Shown piece by piece: positions 46,602-58,100 of a stretch of 64,000 nt of DNA. This DNA is from Gibbula magus (lineage: Eukaryota; Mollusca; Gastropoda; Trochida; Trochidae), in the NCBI GenBank assembly GCA_936450465.1, contig OW388293.1, positions 46,676,040-46,740,039 on the forward strand. Reading direction: 5' to 3'. Every line of letters starts with the position of its first letter. Within the stretch, counting starts at the first letter, position 1. A program made the position numbers and the translations under genes. Under the pieces are notes generated by a model, which saw only the letters and a program-made list of their open reading frames with translations, was not told where the DNA came from and did not search any database.

Positions 46602-47290
46602 CTGCCTGAAGGTTGTGATCCATGTACAGGTGTCTGTCCTAGACATCTTCCATCCCTGCCTGAAGGTTGTGATCCATGTACAGGTATCTGTCCTAGACAT
46701 CTTTCATCCCTGCCTGAAGGTTGTGATCCATGTACAGGTATCTGTCCTAGACATCTTCCATCCCTGCCTGAAGGTTGTGAACCATGTACAGGTATCTGTC
46801 CTAGACATCTTCCATCCCTGCCTGAAGGTTGTGATCCATGTACAGGTATCTGTCCAAGACATCTTCCATCTCTGCCTGAAGGTTGTGATCCATGTACAGG
46901 TATCTGTCCTAGACATCTTCCATCCCTGCCTGAAGGTTGTGATCCATGTACAGGTATCTGTCCTAGACATCTTCCATCCCTGCCTGAAGGTTGTGATCCA
47001 TGTACAGGTATCTGTCCTAGACATCTTCCATCCCTGCCTGAAGGTTGTGATCCATGTACAGGTGTCTGTCCTAGACATCTTCCCTCTCTGCCTGAAGGTT
47101 GTGATCCATGTACAGGTATCTGTCCTAGACATCTTCCATCTCTGCCTGAAGGTTGTGATCCATGTACTGGTATCTGTCCTAGACATCTTCCATCCCTGCC
47201 TGAAGGTTGTGATCCATGTACAGGTATCTGTCCTAGACATCTTCAATCCCTGCCTGAAGGTTGTGATCCATGTACAGGTATCCGTCCGCG
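46602..47290. repeat. 54-bp minisatellite, 12 full copies plus a partial one
   Basis: The unit CTGCCTGAAGGTTGTGATCC continues with ATGTACAGGTATCTG, TCCTAGACATC and TTCCATCC. Twelve units fill 46,602-47,249 and a partial unit runs to about 47,290. Because 54 is a multiple of three and the unit lacks stops, three long frames stay open on the two strands: 258 codons on +, 229 on + and 180 on -. One reads LPEGCDPCTGICPRHLPS per unit. B1 has a single unit at about 24,815-24,865, so the array grew after the B duplication. No start context, splice site or signal peptide supports translation. Confidence 0.92.
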
Positions 47291-47458
47291 TTGCATTCTG
47301 TTAATGCCGTAACATTACGTCACGTCACAAAATGGCATGTTGACCATTGTTATGAAAATCCCAATGATTTCCCCTTAAACAAACAATCCCACAGTCTGAT
47401 AAAAATATCGACGGTTTATCCTCTCATTTTGTTTCACATCAGCCAATACTCATCCATC

Positions 47459-48843
47459 TTAGAAAGAAGTAATTGTATAATCGTATCGTTATCTCTTTAT
47501 CTTTCTTAACAAATGTGTAAAAGCACTTGGTCAACAAGACTGTCTAATGTAAATGTTGACCAAAGGATCAACATTGGCAAAAGGATATTGTTAAGAATCT
47601 TGGTCAGCTGTGATGTCAACAATGGTATCAGTACACAGCTGTGTACCGACAGTTTGTTGACCTGGTGGTGTATTTTAGTGCAAATACCATATAATTTGGC
47701 ATGCCTTTGAAATATCGTATCAACGCGAACTCTAGACCGATCATATTACATTTTCGCATTATAAAAAGACAATTGAGTGTTCCATAACATAATCTGATTT
47801 GATATATCATAGTAAACAGGTACAATTTTGGCAGCTCTTTGAAGCGATCCGGGGTCAATCTTTTCAAAACTACAGTTTTTATATTCTTCTGTGAAATATT
47901 CAGTAAGTAATGGCTTGAGTCTAACATACATCATATACTTCCACTTATATTCATGCAATGTATTCAAGATGAATTTGTTCTCATTTAGTTAATCTGATAA
48001 CTTTTATTGAAAAATTAATGAAATTTGAATTTTTTAACTTTGACCGCTTCTATCTTTTTCATTATGCTAAATTTCATAAACATATACCACATCTGTGCCG
48101 ATCAGAGAATGCATTAAAGAATGGTTGTTTTACTCATGGATGTATGATGATTCATTGTCATTGTATATGATGCATTGACGTTACATTGAACGTCGATTTA
48201 CATGATATTTGCACTAAGATTTCCATGTAGGCTAACAAACTTTCGGTATGCAGCTGTAAATCAATAAAAAGAAGCGGATTGGCAAACAAGGAATGAGCTT
48301 ATGTCAATACCGTTCCGGGATACAAATAACATACTATGGTGAATGTACAACATGATTGTTGTATATAAATCTGTAAGTCTGAAAAAAGAAAAGATTCATT
48401 TCTTAACACTATTCAATAGTTTATTGCTTTCAAGGCCATTAGGCCCACAATTCGATTCATTAATACAATATTCATGAAAATACACACATGCGTATCAGAG
48501 GATTTCTCCTAAATGTTGTACAATAATTTTCCTAACATGAAAGTATACTCATTTGAATTCAATAAATAGTTCAGACCGTTTGATACTTCTTCTGTTATCA
48601 ACATGAGTGGTACATCATTACGAATAGTTAGATACATTGGAAGACCATATATAATATGGATTTCATCTTCAGTTAATTTATATACATACCATTTAGAATT
48701 AGAACTATCATATTCATAAAAACATTTTCTAATAATCTATACCTACGCGTATATACACACGCAAGGGGGACTACTGTAAAAGTATAAATATGTTTGAACG
48801 CAAAATTTATGTATTTCGAGTTAAAATTGTAAATAAAATATTT
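47459..48843. repeat. Segmental duplication spacer C2
   Basis: Copy of 30,965-32,344. It is interrupted at its right end by the DIRS element, which separates it from A3. Confidence 0.85.
47746..47998 (-). other. Unrecognised minus-strand frame in spacer C2
   Basis: The frame reads EYKWKYMMYVRL, KPLLTEYF, SFEKIDPGSLQRAAKIVPV. C1 keeps the same reading with an in-frame loss of about 10 codons (VRLPEEYK) and a stop soon after IVPV. The in-frame gap hints at a former coding exon. No domain recognised and no acceptor found upstream. Confidence 0.2.
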
Positions 48844-48860
48844 ATTATTTAAATACCTAT

Positions 48861-49024
48861 CTGTTGACAAGACCTACTATGCCTTACCTCCTATAGGTAA
48901 TGCTATTTCAACCTTAACACAGACGAACTTGAAAGTGGAGTCAGGGATGCGTAAAATCCCTATCCAAGGGCAGGTAAGTCTGCCTGGTCTCGTGACGTCA
49001 CTACCGGAATAAGTCACTCTCCTA
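48861..49024 (+). repeat. DIRS left inverted terminal repeat
   Basis: Runs from CTGTTGACAAGACCTACTA through GGAGTCAGGGATGCG to TCACTCTCC; complementary to 52,151-52,305. Confidence 0.88.
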
Positions 49025-49617
49025 TTTGTTGCAGGGCAAGACAGACGTGTTTTGTTCTGTGACTAGGTTTTTGTTAGCGCTTTGTTGCTATTGCTAATAT
49101 ATCTGCTTATTTATTTAAGAGATACTTTTCACGCCTTAACTACGTTCGTCGTTAGCAGGTTGTTAGACAATCTGTTTTCTACCAGGTGTTGAGTTACAAG
49201 GGGCCTTGTTGACATGTGCTAGGTGTGTGCTGCCTGGCGGGGTGGTTGCATGCTTTGCACGTGCAAGTCGTGTCGCTTGTTTTTCTCTCACCTGCGTCGG
49301 GTTACTGCTTGGTTCACATGGTCTAAGCGGACCGTCCACCAGTACCCTTGTTCGCCTGGTTTTTTTTAATTGCTTCGTCTCGTCTGACTTGCTTAGGCCT
49401 ACGCTTGTCATTCGCTCCGCCGGTCATTCGCCTTAGGGTTGATCCACTTGACTACGCGTTGTCTTGCAAAGGGTTCGCCAGTTACTAGCTTCGCCAGTTA
49501 CTTGCTTCGCTAGCTATTCACCTAAGGAGGCCTTAGGTGGAAATCAGCTTGGCTGGCATCTTCTCGCTTGTGACTTGCTTCGTTAGTGACTGGTTTACCT
49601 GTCGTTCACTTTGGCTC

Positions 49618-50035
49618 GATTTTACTTGACTCGCATCATCTCGCCTGTGGCTTGCAAAGGTCACTTGCTTCGCTTGTCCATCGCCTTAGGTTCGACACTC
49701 GCGTAGGCTTCGCCTGTCATTCGCCATAGGTTTGATTCTACTTGACTTGCAACATCTCGCCAGTGGCTTGCAAAGGTCGCTCGCTTCAGCTTGTCCATCA
49801 CCTTAGGCCTGACTATTGCGGAGGGTTCGCCTGTCATTCACTTCGCTAAGCATTCGAGCGTAGGCTTGCCTGTCTTTCGCTTCGCTAACCTTCGTCAAGC
49901 TTCGCTTAGCTAGTCGTTCGCCTTAGGTTTGATTCTACTTGACTCGCATCTTCTCGCCAGTGGCTTGCAAAGGTCACTCGCTTCAGATTGTCCATCGCCT
50001 TAGGTCCGACTATTGCGGAGGTTTGGCCTGTCGTG
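49618..50035. repeat. Internal direct repeats of the DIRS element
   Basis: Three diverged copies of CTTGACTCGCATCATCTCGC...GGCTTGCAAAGGTC...TGTCCATCGCCTTAGG, starting near 49,626, 49,741 and 49,936. They lie in the leader before the Gag-like frame. Confidence 0.6.
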
Positions 50036-50081
50036 CCTTGCTAAGCATTCGCTTTGGTCTTCGTCTTAAGCTTGTTTCGGT

Positions 50082-50646
50082 TTGACTCGCTTGTTCTTTG
50101 ACATTGACAAGGTCAACCCTGACCTCCTTCTCGCGTCCGTTAAGGACATGGTCTCTTCTTTGCTAGATGCTCGGTTGGGTCTGCTGGCTTTGCCTAGTCT
50201 CGTCACCCCCGCTGCTACGCTGGTTCGTGAACCCGATGCGGACTGCGGGTCTCACGGTTCACGTCCCACGTCATTAAGGGCCTCTTGGTCCGCTACCTCC
50301 GCGCGTGTACCTCACACCTCTCGCGTCGGGTCACGGTGGTGTCACCTCGCCAGACTCGACGGAGCGTGACGTCCGCTTCGTTGATGTGTCGGACCCTCCG
50401 TTCATCAATATTGTACCCGATGCGGAGGGTATGGATTGGTCCGAGGATCCGCCGGTTATCGACTCTGTCGCTATGCTGTCGGAGGTGGCCTCATTCGCGG
50501 AGACACCACTCTGTCAGGTCAGCGTGTCGGGACCTCGTTCGTCAGACTTGGTTCCGGCGACTCGCCTGAAGTTCCTAGGGGCCATCCTAGACACTCAGCT
50601 GTTCCGCGGGTGCCTTCACGCTTGGCTTGAATTAAAAGAGGGCTAA
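50082..50646 (+). pseudogene. DIRS Gag-like remnant fused to an RT fragment
   Basis: The frame at 50,082 encodes FFDIDKVNPDLLLASVKDMV and a serine/proline-rich part. A frame change near 50,290 leads to FINIVPDAEGMDW and then, abruptly, RLKFLGAILDTQLFRG, which looks like the end of a DIRS reverse transcriptase. The rest of the RT, RNase H and any methyltransferase are missing. Confidence 0.5.
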
Positions 50647-50689
50647 GGAGCAGTGGATACTCAAGGTGCGTATCCAATGCCATAGCTAC

Positions 50690-51690
50690 CTCTCATAGGA
50701 AGACCACTAGGAAACTCTATGTTTTTCAGTGGCAGGCCTTCGCCTCTTTCTGTGTTCAGAGGGATTTCATCCCGGCAGAGGCCTCAGTTCCTCAGGTGGC
50801 GGAGTACTTGGTATACCTTCGCAACTCCAGGCATCTTAAAGCGTCATCGATTAACACCAACATGTCTGCTGTCCTCTCCGTGCTCAGGAAGAGGTCACCA
50901 GGGTTGGATGTGTCGGTACTCAAGGACCTTGTCAAAACTTTCCGTTCTGTGGACGGCAGGACGAAGCTTCGTCCTCCTGAGTGGGACTTAGCAGTTGTGC
51001 TCAACCATCTGCGCTCCGATACGTATGAACCGCTTTCTGACGTACCCCTCCTCCCTCTCACCATCAAGGTCATCTTTCTGGTGGCCATGGCCTCCGCAGC
51101 GCGGATTTCTGAGATCCATGCCTTGCAAGTGGACCTTCAACGCTTTGAGGTCAGGGAGGGAGGTTCATCCTTTCTTGGTTTAGCGCCCGACTTTGTCTGC
51201 AAAAAACCAGGCGGCTGATGAAGCGGGCCGTACTTTCTCTATTCCGGCTTTGGGTTCTGACTCAGATGAGGTGGATCTCTCTCTGTATCTGGTGAGGGCC
51301 CTGAGGGTAACGTACCCGCAGGTTGAGAGATGGCAGGCGTCGTCTGTTTTTACCTAATTCGCCGAGAAGTACTAAGGAGCTAGATAAGCGAGCGTTGGGG
51401 GTGTACCTGAGGTCGGCGGTCATCGATGCGTACAAGGCCCAGACCTGCCTCCCCCTTCGCGGTCCAACCCTCATGAGATCCTGGCAGTGTCAGCCACGAT
51501 GGCTTACCACTGCAACATCGCGGTTTCGGATGTCATGGCGGGGTGTTTTTGGCGTTCGTCAGAGGTCTTCGCCAACCATTACCTACGGGATGTCTCTGGA
51601 GCTGATCTGGAGGGCATCTCTAGGCTGGGGCCATAAGTGTTCGCTCGGGCGAAGGTGGTCCCCCCAACCAGACCAAGAAGGGTTCAACCC
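50690..51690 (+). pseudogene. DIRS tyrosine recombinase, frameshifted
   Basis: The frame up to 51,218 holds the core-binding domain (RKLYVFQWQAFASF, VPQVAEYLVYLRN, INTNMSAVLSVLRKR, RPPEWDLAVVLNHL) and the first catalytic arginine region (ASAARISEIHALQ). Two or more shifts follow. The last part reads NPHEIL, where the family has HExR, then SSEVFANHYLRD with the candidate nucleophilic tyrosine. Loss of the second arginine and the frameshifts suggest it is inactive. Confidence 0.65.
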
Positions 51691-51999
51691 TCTTAGAAGC
51701 TTTTAGGTTCATTGTAAATAAACTTGTTTATGTTCCTAGCTCCTTGTCTGTTGTTGTTTTTTTTCCCTTAGCTTCGCTTACGCCCCCTCCCTGTTGGGGT
51801 TGGGGGTGATGTGTTGATCTGAAGGTGAGTGGCTGGGTGGTCTCTTCGATCCGTTCAGCGGTAGAGATAGTATCTCCCGGGCTGTACCTTGTCCTCATCA
51901 CTGGATGGAGGACTCGTAGGTAAGCTTACACTCAGGCCTGGCTGCTGGTCCCGTCTCTACCAAATATCTACTGACCCGCCTCCTTGCGGTGGGATTCTA

Positions 52000-52093
52000 G
52001 GCATAGTAGGTCTGGTCAACAGATAGGTATTTAAATAATAGTACGTTTTTGATTAAACGTAATTATTTATACTTACCTGTTGACCAGACCTAC
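52000..52093. repeat. DIRS internal complementary region
   Basis: Left part (to 52,039, ...GTATTTAAATAAT) is the complement of 48,844 onward. Right part (from 52,040, AGTACGTTTTTGATT...) is the complement of the 52,342 end. The junction between the two marks the circle joint of the replication model. Confidence 0.85.
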
Positions 52094-52150
52094 GCTCTAG
52101 GCCCTCCCATCCTCCCCTCTTGGTCTGTCTTGCCCTTTGGGACTTTCGGA

Positions 52151-52305
52151 GAGTGGCTTATTCCGGTAGTGACGTCACGAGACCAGGCAAGCCTGCCCTT
52201 GGATAGGGATTTTACGCATCCCTGACTCCACTTTCAAGTTCGTCTGTGTTAAGGTTGAAATAGCATTACCTATAGGAGGTAAGGCATAGTAGGTCTGGTC
52301 AACAG
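52151..52305 (-). repeat. DIRS right inverted terminal repeat
   Basis: GAGTGGCTTATTCCGGTAGT through to AGGTCTGGTCAAC; complementary to the left terminal repeat with few mismatches. Confidence 0.88.
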
Positions 52306-52605
52306 GTAAGTATAAATAATTACGTTTAATCAAAAACGTACTAGTTTGCATTCTATTGACCCAATGATGCGTTCTGACATTGAATCCAAAGTCGAAATCG
52401 AAATGAAAAGGAGTCATTGTATATAACAGTGACGGTGAAACACTAGGGAAACTGTGCCGTTTGACTATGTCCGTGTTTTATTTAGATGTGCTATAATGAT
52501 GCTATAGAAGAGTGCTTTGAGAACTGTTCTTACACTATTCAAATGATGATATTGTTACAATGGAAATTAAAATGTATACTTCACTGTAGGGCACATTTAT
52601 ATCTA

Positions 52606-52611
52606 TTTATT
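52606..52611 (-). promoter_or_regulatory. Candidate poly(A) signal of the A3 lectin gene
   Basis: AATAAA on the minus strand about 85 nt past the stop, conserved in all three copies. Confidence 0.45.
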
Positions 52612-52695
52612 TTGTATTGACGTCAAGGAATATTCTTATATTCAATAACAGATTCCAAAGGACATTGCCCGAATCAATCAGAATATCGTCATTTC

Positions 52696-52901
52696 TCACT
52701 CTTTACACGGGTTGAACGTTATTTTCTCACATATGAACATCCGGCTGACACTACAACTTTGTTCGGTCCATTTTCCCGCTGCAGTCAGAAATGCGACGCA
52801 TCCGGTTGTGGGAGCGGAAGTGTGCCAGGCTGTGAAAGTTATCTCCCCTCCCAGGTGCCAGGTGTTGGAGGCCACGTCTCCTCCCAGCCAAATTTGGTTT
52901 T
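52696..52901 (-). CDS. A3 lectin exon 4: C-terminal CTLD half
   Basis: 206 nt from NQIWLGG to TGA; KWTEQSCSVSRMFICEK marks the variable stretch before the conserved end. Confidence 0.8.
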
Positions 52902-55116
52902 CTGTGAGTATAGTATATTCATATTCACCCAAACTGATCGATCGTAGTTGAACTTACCAAGGCGAAACATTAAATTGAAATTTCAAATTAAATTACCTTG
53001 TGCATTATTAATAAATGCACTACATGTAGTGAACCCTAAATAACTACACTTACGTGCAAAAATCCGTCACCATACAAAACAGAAGATATTTCGGATCAGG
53101 AGTGATGAGTCATCGCTCAATGTTCAGAAGCCGACTAAACTAAATGTGAATTTTCAAAACACAATCTGATCAAGACAGAAATTAAAGAAATCGTTTTGAA
53201 TATCCTTAATTAGAGATAGGAGAGTCAAAAGGCCTTTTTTGGCTTGTTTATGACGTCCTACAGTAATGATGCGTCAACAAATTTAAGTCCAAGAAGGCAA
53301 TTGATGTCAACAACATCTTTGATTAATTGGAATTCTACGTTATATTACAGTACCAGTACAGTACCAAACATTCCGGCAAAAAAAACATGTTGAAGCGATT
53401 TCAGCTCCCCAAGTGATTTTCAACAGACATACAAAGTAACGAATCATACTCTATATGTATGAAATCGTGAGTACTTCTTTACAAAACATGTTCAAATCTA
53501 TTTTCTCAAACACGAATGTTTTTTATACTCTTAAAATTGTAGGGACGTCTCTTTTGCACGTGGGTATATTTGACGCAAACAACCATTTTTGAGAGAACCT
53601 TGTAACTCGATCTGCCAACGCACACTTAACATGTTGATGTATCGCATGTTTCCTTGCGTTGATAGATGGACGCATGGTGTTACTAATGACAAGAACATGC
53701 CCTGAATTCAGTAAAAACTGCTTTTTATACCCCGCCTAACAGGGTAAGCGGGGGTATATAGCGTTCATTCTGTCCGTCTGTGCGTCCGTCACAAAACTTT
53801 TTGCGGAGCATATCTCCCAAACTAAACATGCTAGCTTCACCAAACTTGCTACAAATGTTAACCATTATCTTTATTTGTGCCTTTTTGAGGGTTAGGTCGA
53901 TTTCTGAATTTATTTTGTTGCGGTTTCCATTGAAACATGACTCAAACATTGACACTGTAAGGAAGTCACCTGGTGCGGAGCATATCTCCCAAACTAAACA
54001 TGCTAGCTTCACCAAACTTGCTACACATGTTAACCATTATCTTTATTTGTGCCTGTTGAGGGTAAGACAGATTTCTGAATTTAATTTGTTGTGGTTTCCA
54101 TGGAAACATGACCAAAAACAGTGATTCTGTAAGGAGGTCATTTTGCGCTGAGAATATAACCCAAACTAAACATGCTAGTTACACCAACCTTGCTACACAT
54201 GTAAGCCACATGTTAAGTTCACTGTATTTTAGTACGTGTTCCGTTTCGACTCAAGGAGAACGCCACACACTTTCAGAGTTTAATCACTAGAATCCGGATA
54301 CAGACTACTTCGCATGCGTTGACGCGGGATAAATAAAAATTCTAATTGAAATTCGGAATGCGGATCGCGATTTCATACAATATAATAGTACAAATGCAAC
54401 AGTTTGTATTTTGCCGACCAATAAAAATAGGGATAGTGCGATAGATTTTCACAAATGTGTCTCTCCAGCACTCGACTATAGTCATAAAATGTCGTTAGTA
54501 TTACTATACATTAGTCCTTAAAAAGGCTGCTTATTTGGGATTCCCTTACATTGATCGGTACTTCCTATTTACACAATGAAAATAACCCCAATACACACAA
54601 ATAACGACGGGTGACTTATGGGCGTAAATATTCCATCTTAACTAGAGAACAAAATAATACTTACTTCCGGAGTATCTTCCCACGAAGTCAATAACATTGT
54701 TCTGCGCGGCATCCATCACGTTGACCAGTCGACTACCCTCATTGAGACAGGTGCTCATAGCTGCTGCAAAGGTCCTTAGTTGCGCATCATGGTACTTCAG
54801 ACAGTAACCAGTGGGCTTGTGGAAGGACCACGATTGCCGCGGACAGTCGTCTGTGACAAAATTCATACCCTGATGCAAAGTGTTGGTGTTGTAGATATTG
54901 TGAAACCATTTGTCATGACTACAGAGATAACTACGATGAATACATTGACTAAAATTGTATATTCGGTTCAATGATGTATTAACCTTGTATCATCCTTATA
55001 CTGTAAATGAGTCGAAACTCAATGAAGCACCAACAATACACACCCGACATACAATACACAAACGTGATGTACAGGCAAATATCGCATATAAGCATGGAGA
55101 GTTACCACAATCCAAA

Positions 55117-55149
<33 letters not shown>

Positions 55150-58100
55150 TTATTTTAGGTTTCTGCCTATACTAAGTGGTATTTCTGTTTTTAAAAAAAG
55201 GCGCAGTTATCGATTTGGGTTTAAGAGTTCTGCCCCCTTGAAATGTGTCATACTTACTAAGAAACCTGACTTTTCCCCTTGAAAGGTCATTGTGGAAGTT
55301 TTTGCTCTTGAAAAACAACACAATGTATTCACCAATGTATCAGCTGCATACAGATATAAGTGGTGCAAGTATCTTCGGAGGAGATGTTCTTTAAAGGTGC
55401 ATGAGGTCATAAAAGGGTAAAAAAAACCAGCTAAAATTCAATATGGCAACTAAACCACGTGACCCATGAATTCGCCATGGTTTACTTTTTTAAGTTGCAA
55501 ATCTCAAAGTGTATTTTGAAAATTTTCATATTTAGACATTTAGATTCGACCTGGAGCTCTAATGGCTGGGCCGATGGGGCCCAAAAGCTTCGCAGTTCTA
55601 TTCCGAGTTAAGGGCTATCAGCATGTAAACTTTGGTTGCTTTTGCTTCAGCCGTTTTGGCTGAATCCTGCCAATTCGAGAAATAAAAATAATAATAAACA
55701 CGCCAATAACAATAAGGATTCTGCCCCAAAGGACTGAATCCTTAATGACATGTTTGTTGTTAGCATACTATCATACTGTGGCATTTTTTACGACGCCACA
55801 GGGCATTCTCACCTGGATCAAACATAAGATGAAAGACCAAATTATGCCATTTATAAATAATGCTTCTCAATGGTCAAATTCCCTATCTACTCATTAGTTC
55901 AATTTACCGTTATAGATTTTACAAAACAATCAATTCTTTCTTTTATAAACAAGTCTTTCCTTACTTTTTCCGTTGTATTAGTGAATAATAGATGAGCCAT
56001 CAATAGTCATTAACCAGGCAGCTACTCTTCATGCACAGGTGTGCGATATTCTGTCACTTTTCTTATCATGTGTAAATATAGATTACTTATTGAAGTCCTG
56101 TTTGACATGTTAATGAAACGAGTGGATGGTTTGGTATTTAAAGACAGAAGCAAGTCAGATATATTTACCACCTACGAGTCTGATCTGATATTACCTGGGA
56201 CCTACAATGTAAACTCATCGGCAAAAGAAACTTATCCCACCATTTGATTTTATCATATGTATGATGTTTAATCGCATATATCTCAAGTTTTCGAAATGAT
56301 TATCTAAAACTGAAAAGTACAGGTGTTTAATCAGCAGTCAAAGAATACTTCTACGTGTCTTCTTAATTTAAAAAAAAAGAAAATTTGAATTCTTCTTCAA
56401 AAAATAGTTTTGATGATGTACAATTGTCCATTGACATATAAGACATATTCTATGTGAAAATTGATAAATGTGCCTGATTCTGCACACATTTTAAACATGG
56501 TACGGATCATGTTGGTGTAAATTTCACTTCTCACCCCTATCTTCATTAAACAACGAATTTTTAACTAAAATGTAACCACAGTCACCAATTAATTCATACA
56601 AACTACTGCAGATAAGTATTATTGTATCTTGTCACCGTCAAATGCATCTGATTTCTGTTAAATATTGCATTAATCAAAACCAACTGAGGTGATAAGTTTC
56701 TTTTGCCGATGAGTTTAGTTAGGTACTTCATTTATTGCTCACTAAATTCTTAGCAAAACGCACCCCAGTATTCAAAACAAATATTATATACCTGACCAAG
56801 AGTTCAGGTATTCGTAGTAAATACATGTTGGCTCCATCGCCAAAGAAAAAAATGTTTAACATGAGGAAAACAATGTTTGCAAATGGTTGTTCAGCTATTT
56901 TTACATTCAGTACCCACTGGTCGATGTAAAGTGGTTAGGTTAAAGGATTGAATGCATTAAAAATACATGTCCTTAATAAATTATAATCAATACATGTCAT
57001 ATTGTTATTTTTAGGATCACACATAATAATATTCTGCAATAACACACAATCATGTACATTCGTGTCGAGTCCATCATTGCACTCAACACAGAAACCAAGA
57101 ATCTGAATGTAATAATTCAATTGTGTCTTACAACATAGCCCAGAGTAGCAAGTATCTGAATGTAATATTTCCCTTCAACTATGTCATACAGCAACTCCAA
57201 GAGTAGCAAATATCTGAATGTAATGTTTCCCTTCAATTGTGTCCTACAATATAGCCCAGAATAGCAAGTAAGTTAATGTAATATTTCCCTTCAATTATAT
57301 GTCCTAAAATTAATATAGCCCAGAGTAGCAAGTATCTGAATGTAATAATTCCCTTCAATTGTGTCATACATCAAATCAAGAGTAGCAAATATCTGAATGT
57401 AATAATTGCCTTCAAAAGTACCCTGCAGCAAAGCCCAAAATAGCAAAAATCTGAATGTATCAATTGTGGTGTCCTACAGGATAGCCCAGAGTAGCTAGCA
57501 TACTATAAGAAACAACCATCAACCTACCAGATCCCCACTGGTACACAGAACTTCCAACTTTAGTAGACAACCTTGGTGGCGAGGTGAATATCGTGTACAA
57601 GTCGTTAGTATGGTAGCAGTCTCCTTCAGTTGTGTCATATATCATGGTAGCACAAAGGGGCGACCAATAACATGCATCTATACAAGCTACTCGACTGAGG
57701 TTCTTTGCTGTGAGAGTGTTATCAATCTTGTCGGTGTACACAACGTCAAAACTGTAAGACGTCCCATTCTCAGCCATCACTCCTGAAATGGAATTAGATT
57801 TCTGAAATCTACATGTACATTCAATATCTAAAATCGATTAAGCAAATCCAAAATTTTTAAAATAAATATATCCTAGAATCGACATTGTATTTCATAAATC
57901 GGAAGGACATTTCTTGAATCGACAAATAAAGACCGGTGAGTTATCAACGGGTATATAAATAACTAGATGAGCGTTTGCGGGACACCGCAAAAGCAGAGCA
58001 GATCCGAAACTTAGGGTCTCGCCTTTCCCTGTTCCGCCTTCTCGTCAGCATCAATAAAATGAAAATTATTTTTAACAAAATTTCTTTCATTATTCGAGTT

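Larger units (their letters stand above)
41579..47458. repeat. Segmental duplication copy B2
   Basis: The match to B1 begins 74 bases after the EGF exon donor and continues through the FReD exon to the sequence that flanks the pogo insertion in the other copy. Confidence 0.9.
48844..52342 (+). mobile_element. DIRS-type tyrosine-recombinase retroelement, internally deleted
   Basis: Inverted terminal repeats lie at 48,861-49,024 and 52,151-52,305. The internal complementary region at about 52,000-52,093 is the complement of the left tip joined directly to the complement of the right tip. The tips join the flanks with no target duplication: AAATATTT before it and AGTTTGCATTC after it fuse into the uninterrupted sequence found in A1 (about 90/91) and A2 (32,344/32,345). 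The interior has Gag-like and RT-like scraps and a tyrosine recombinase. Confidence 0.9.

Noticed and set aside
46602..47290. Possible CRISPR-like array
   Set aside because: The units are contiguous with no unique spacers, and the genome is eukaryotic.
46615..47304. 229-codon + frame and 180-codon - frame through the 54-bp repeat
   Set aside because: Both are shadows of one stop-free repeat unit with length divisible by three; no start, splice or leader evidence.
49163..49436. Frames in the DIRS leader on both strands
   Set aside because: No Gag similarity; GC-rich leader with chance open frames.
55007..55282. Proline-rich frames through the poly-C tract
   Set aside because: Homopolymer length differs between copies, so no stable frame exists.
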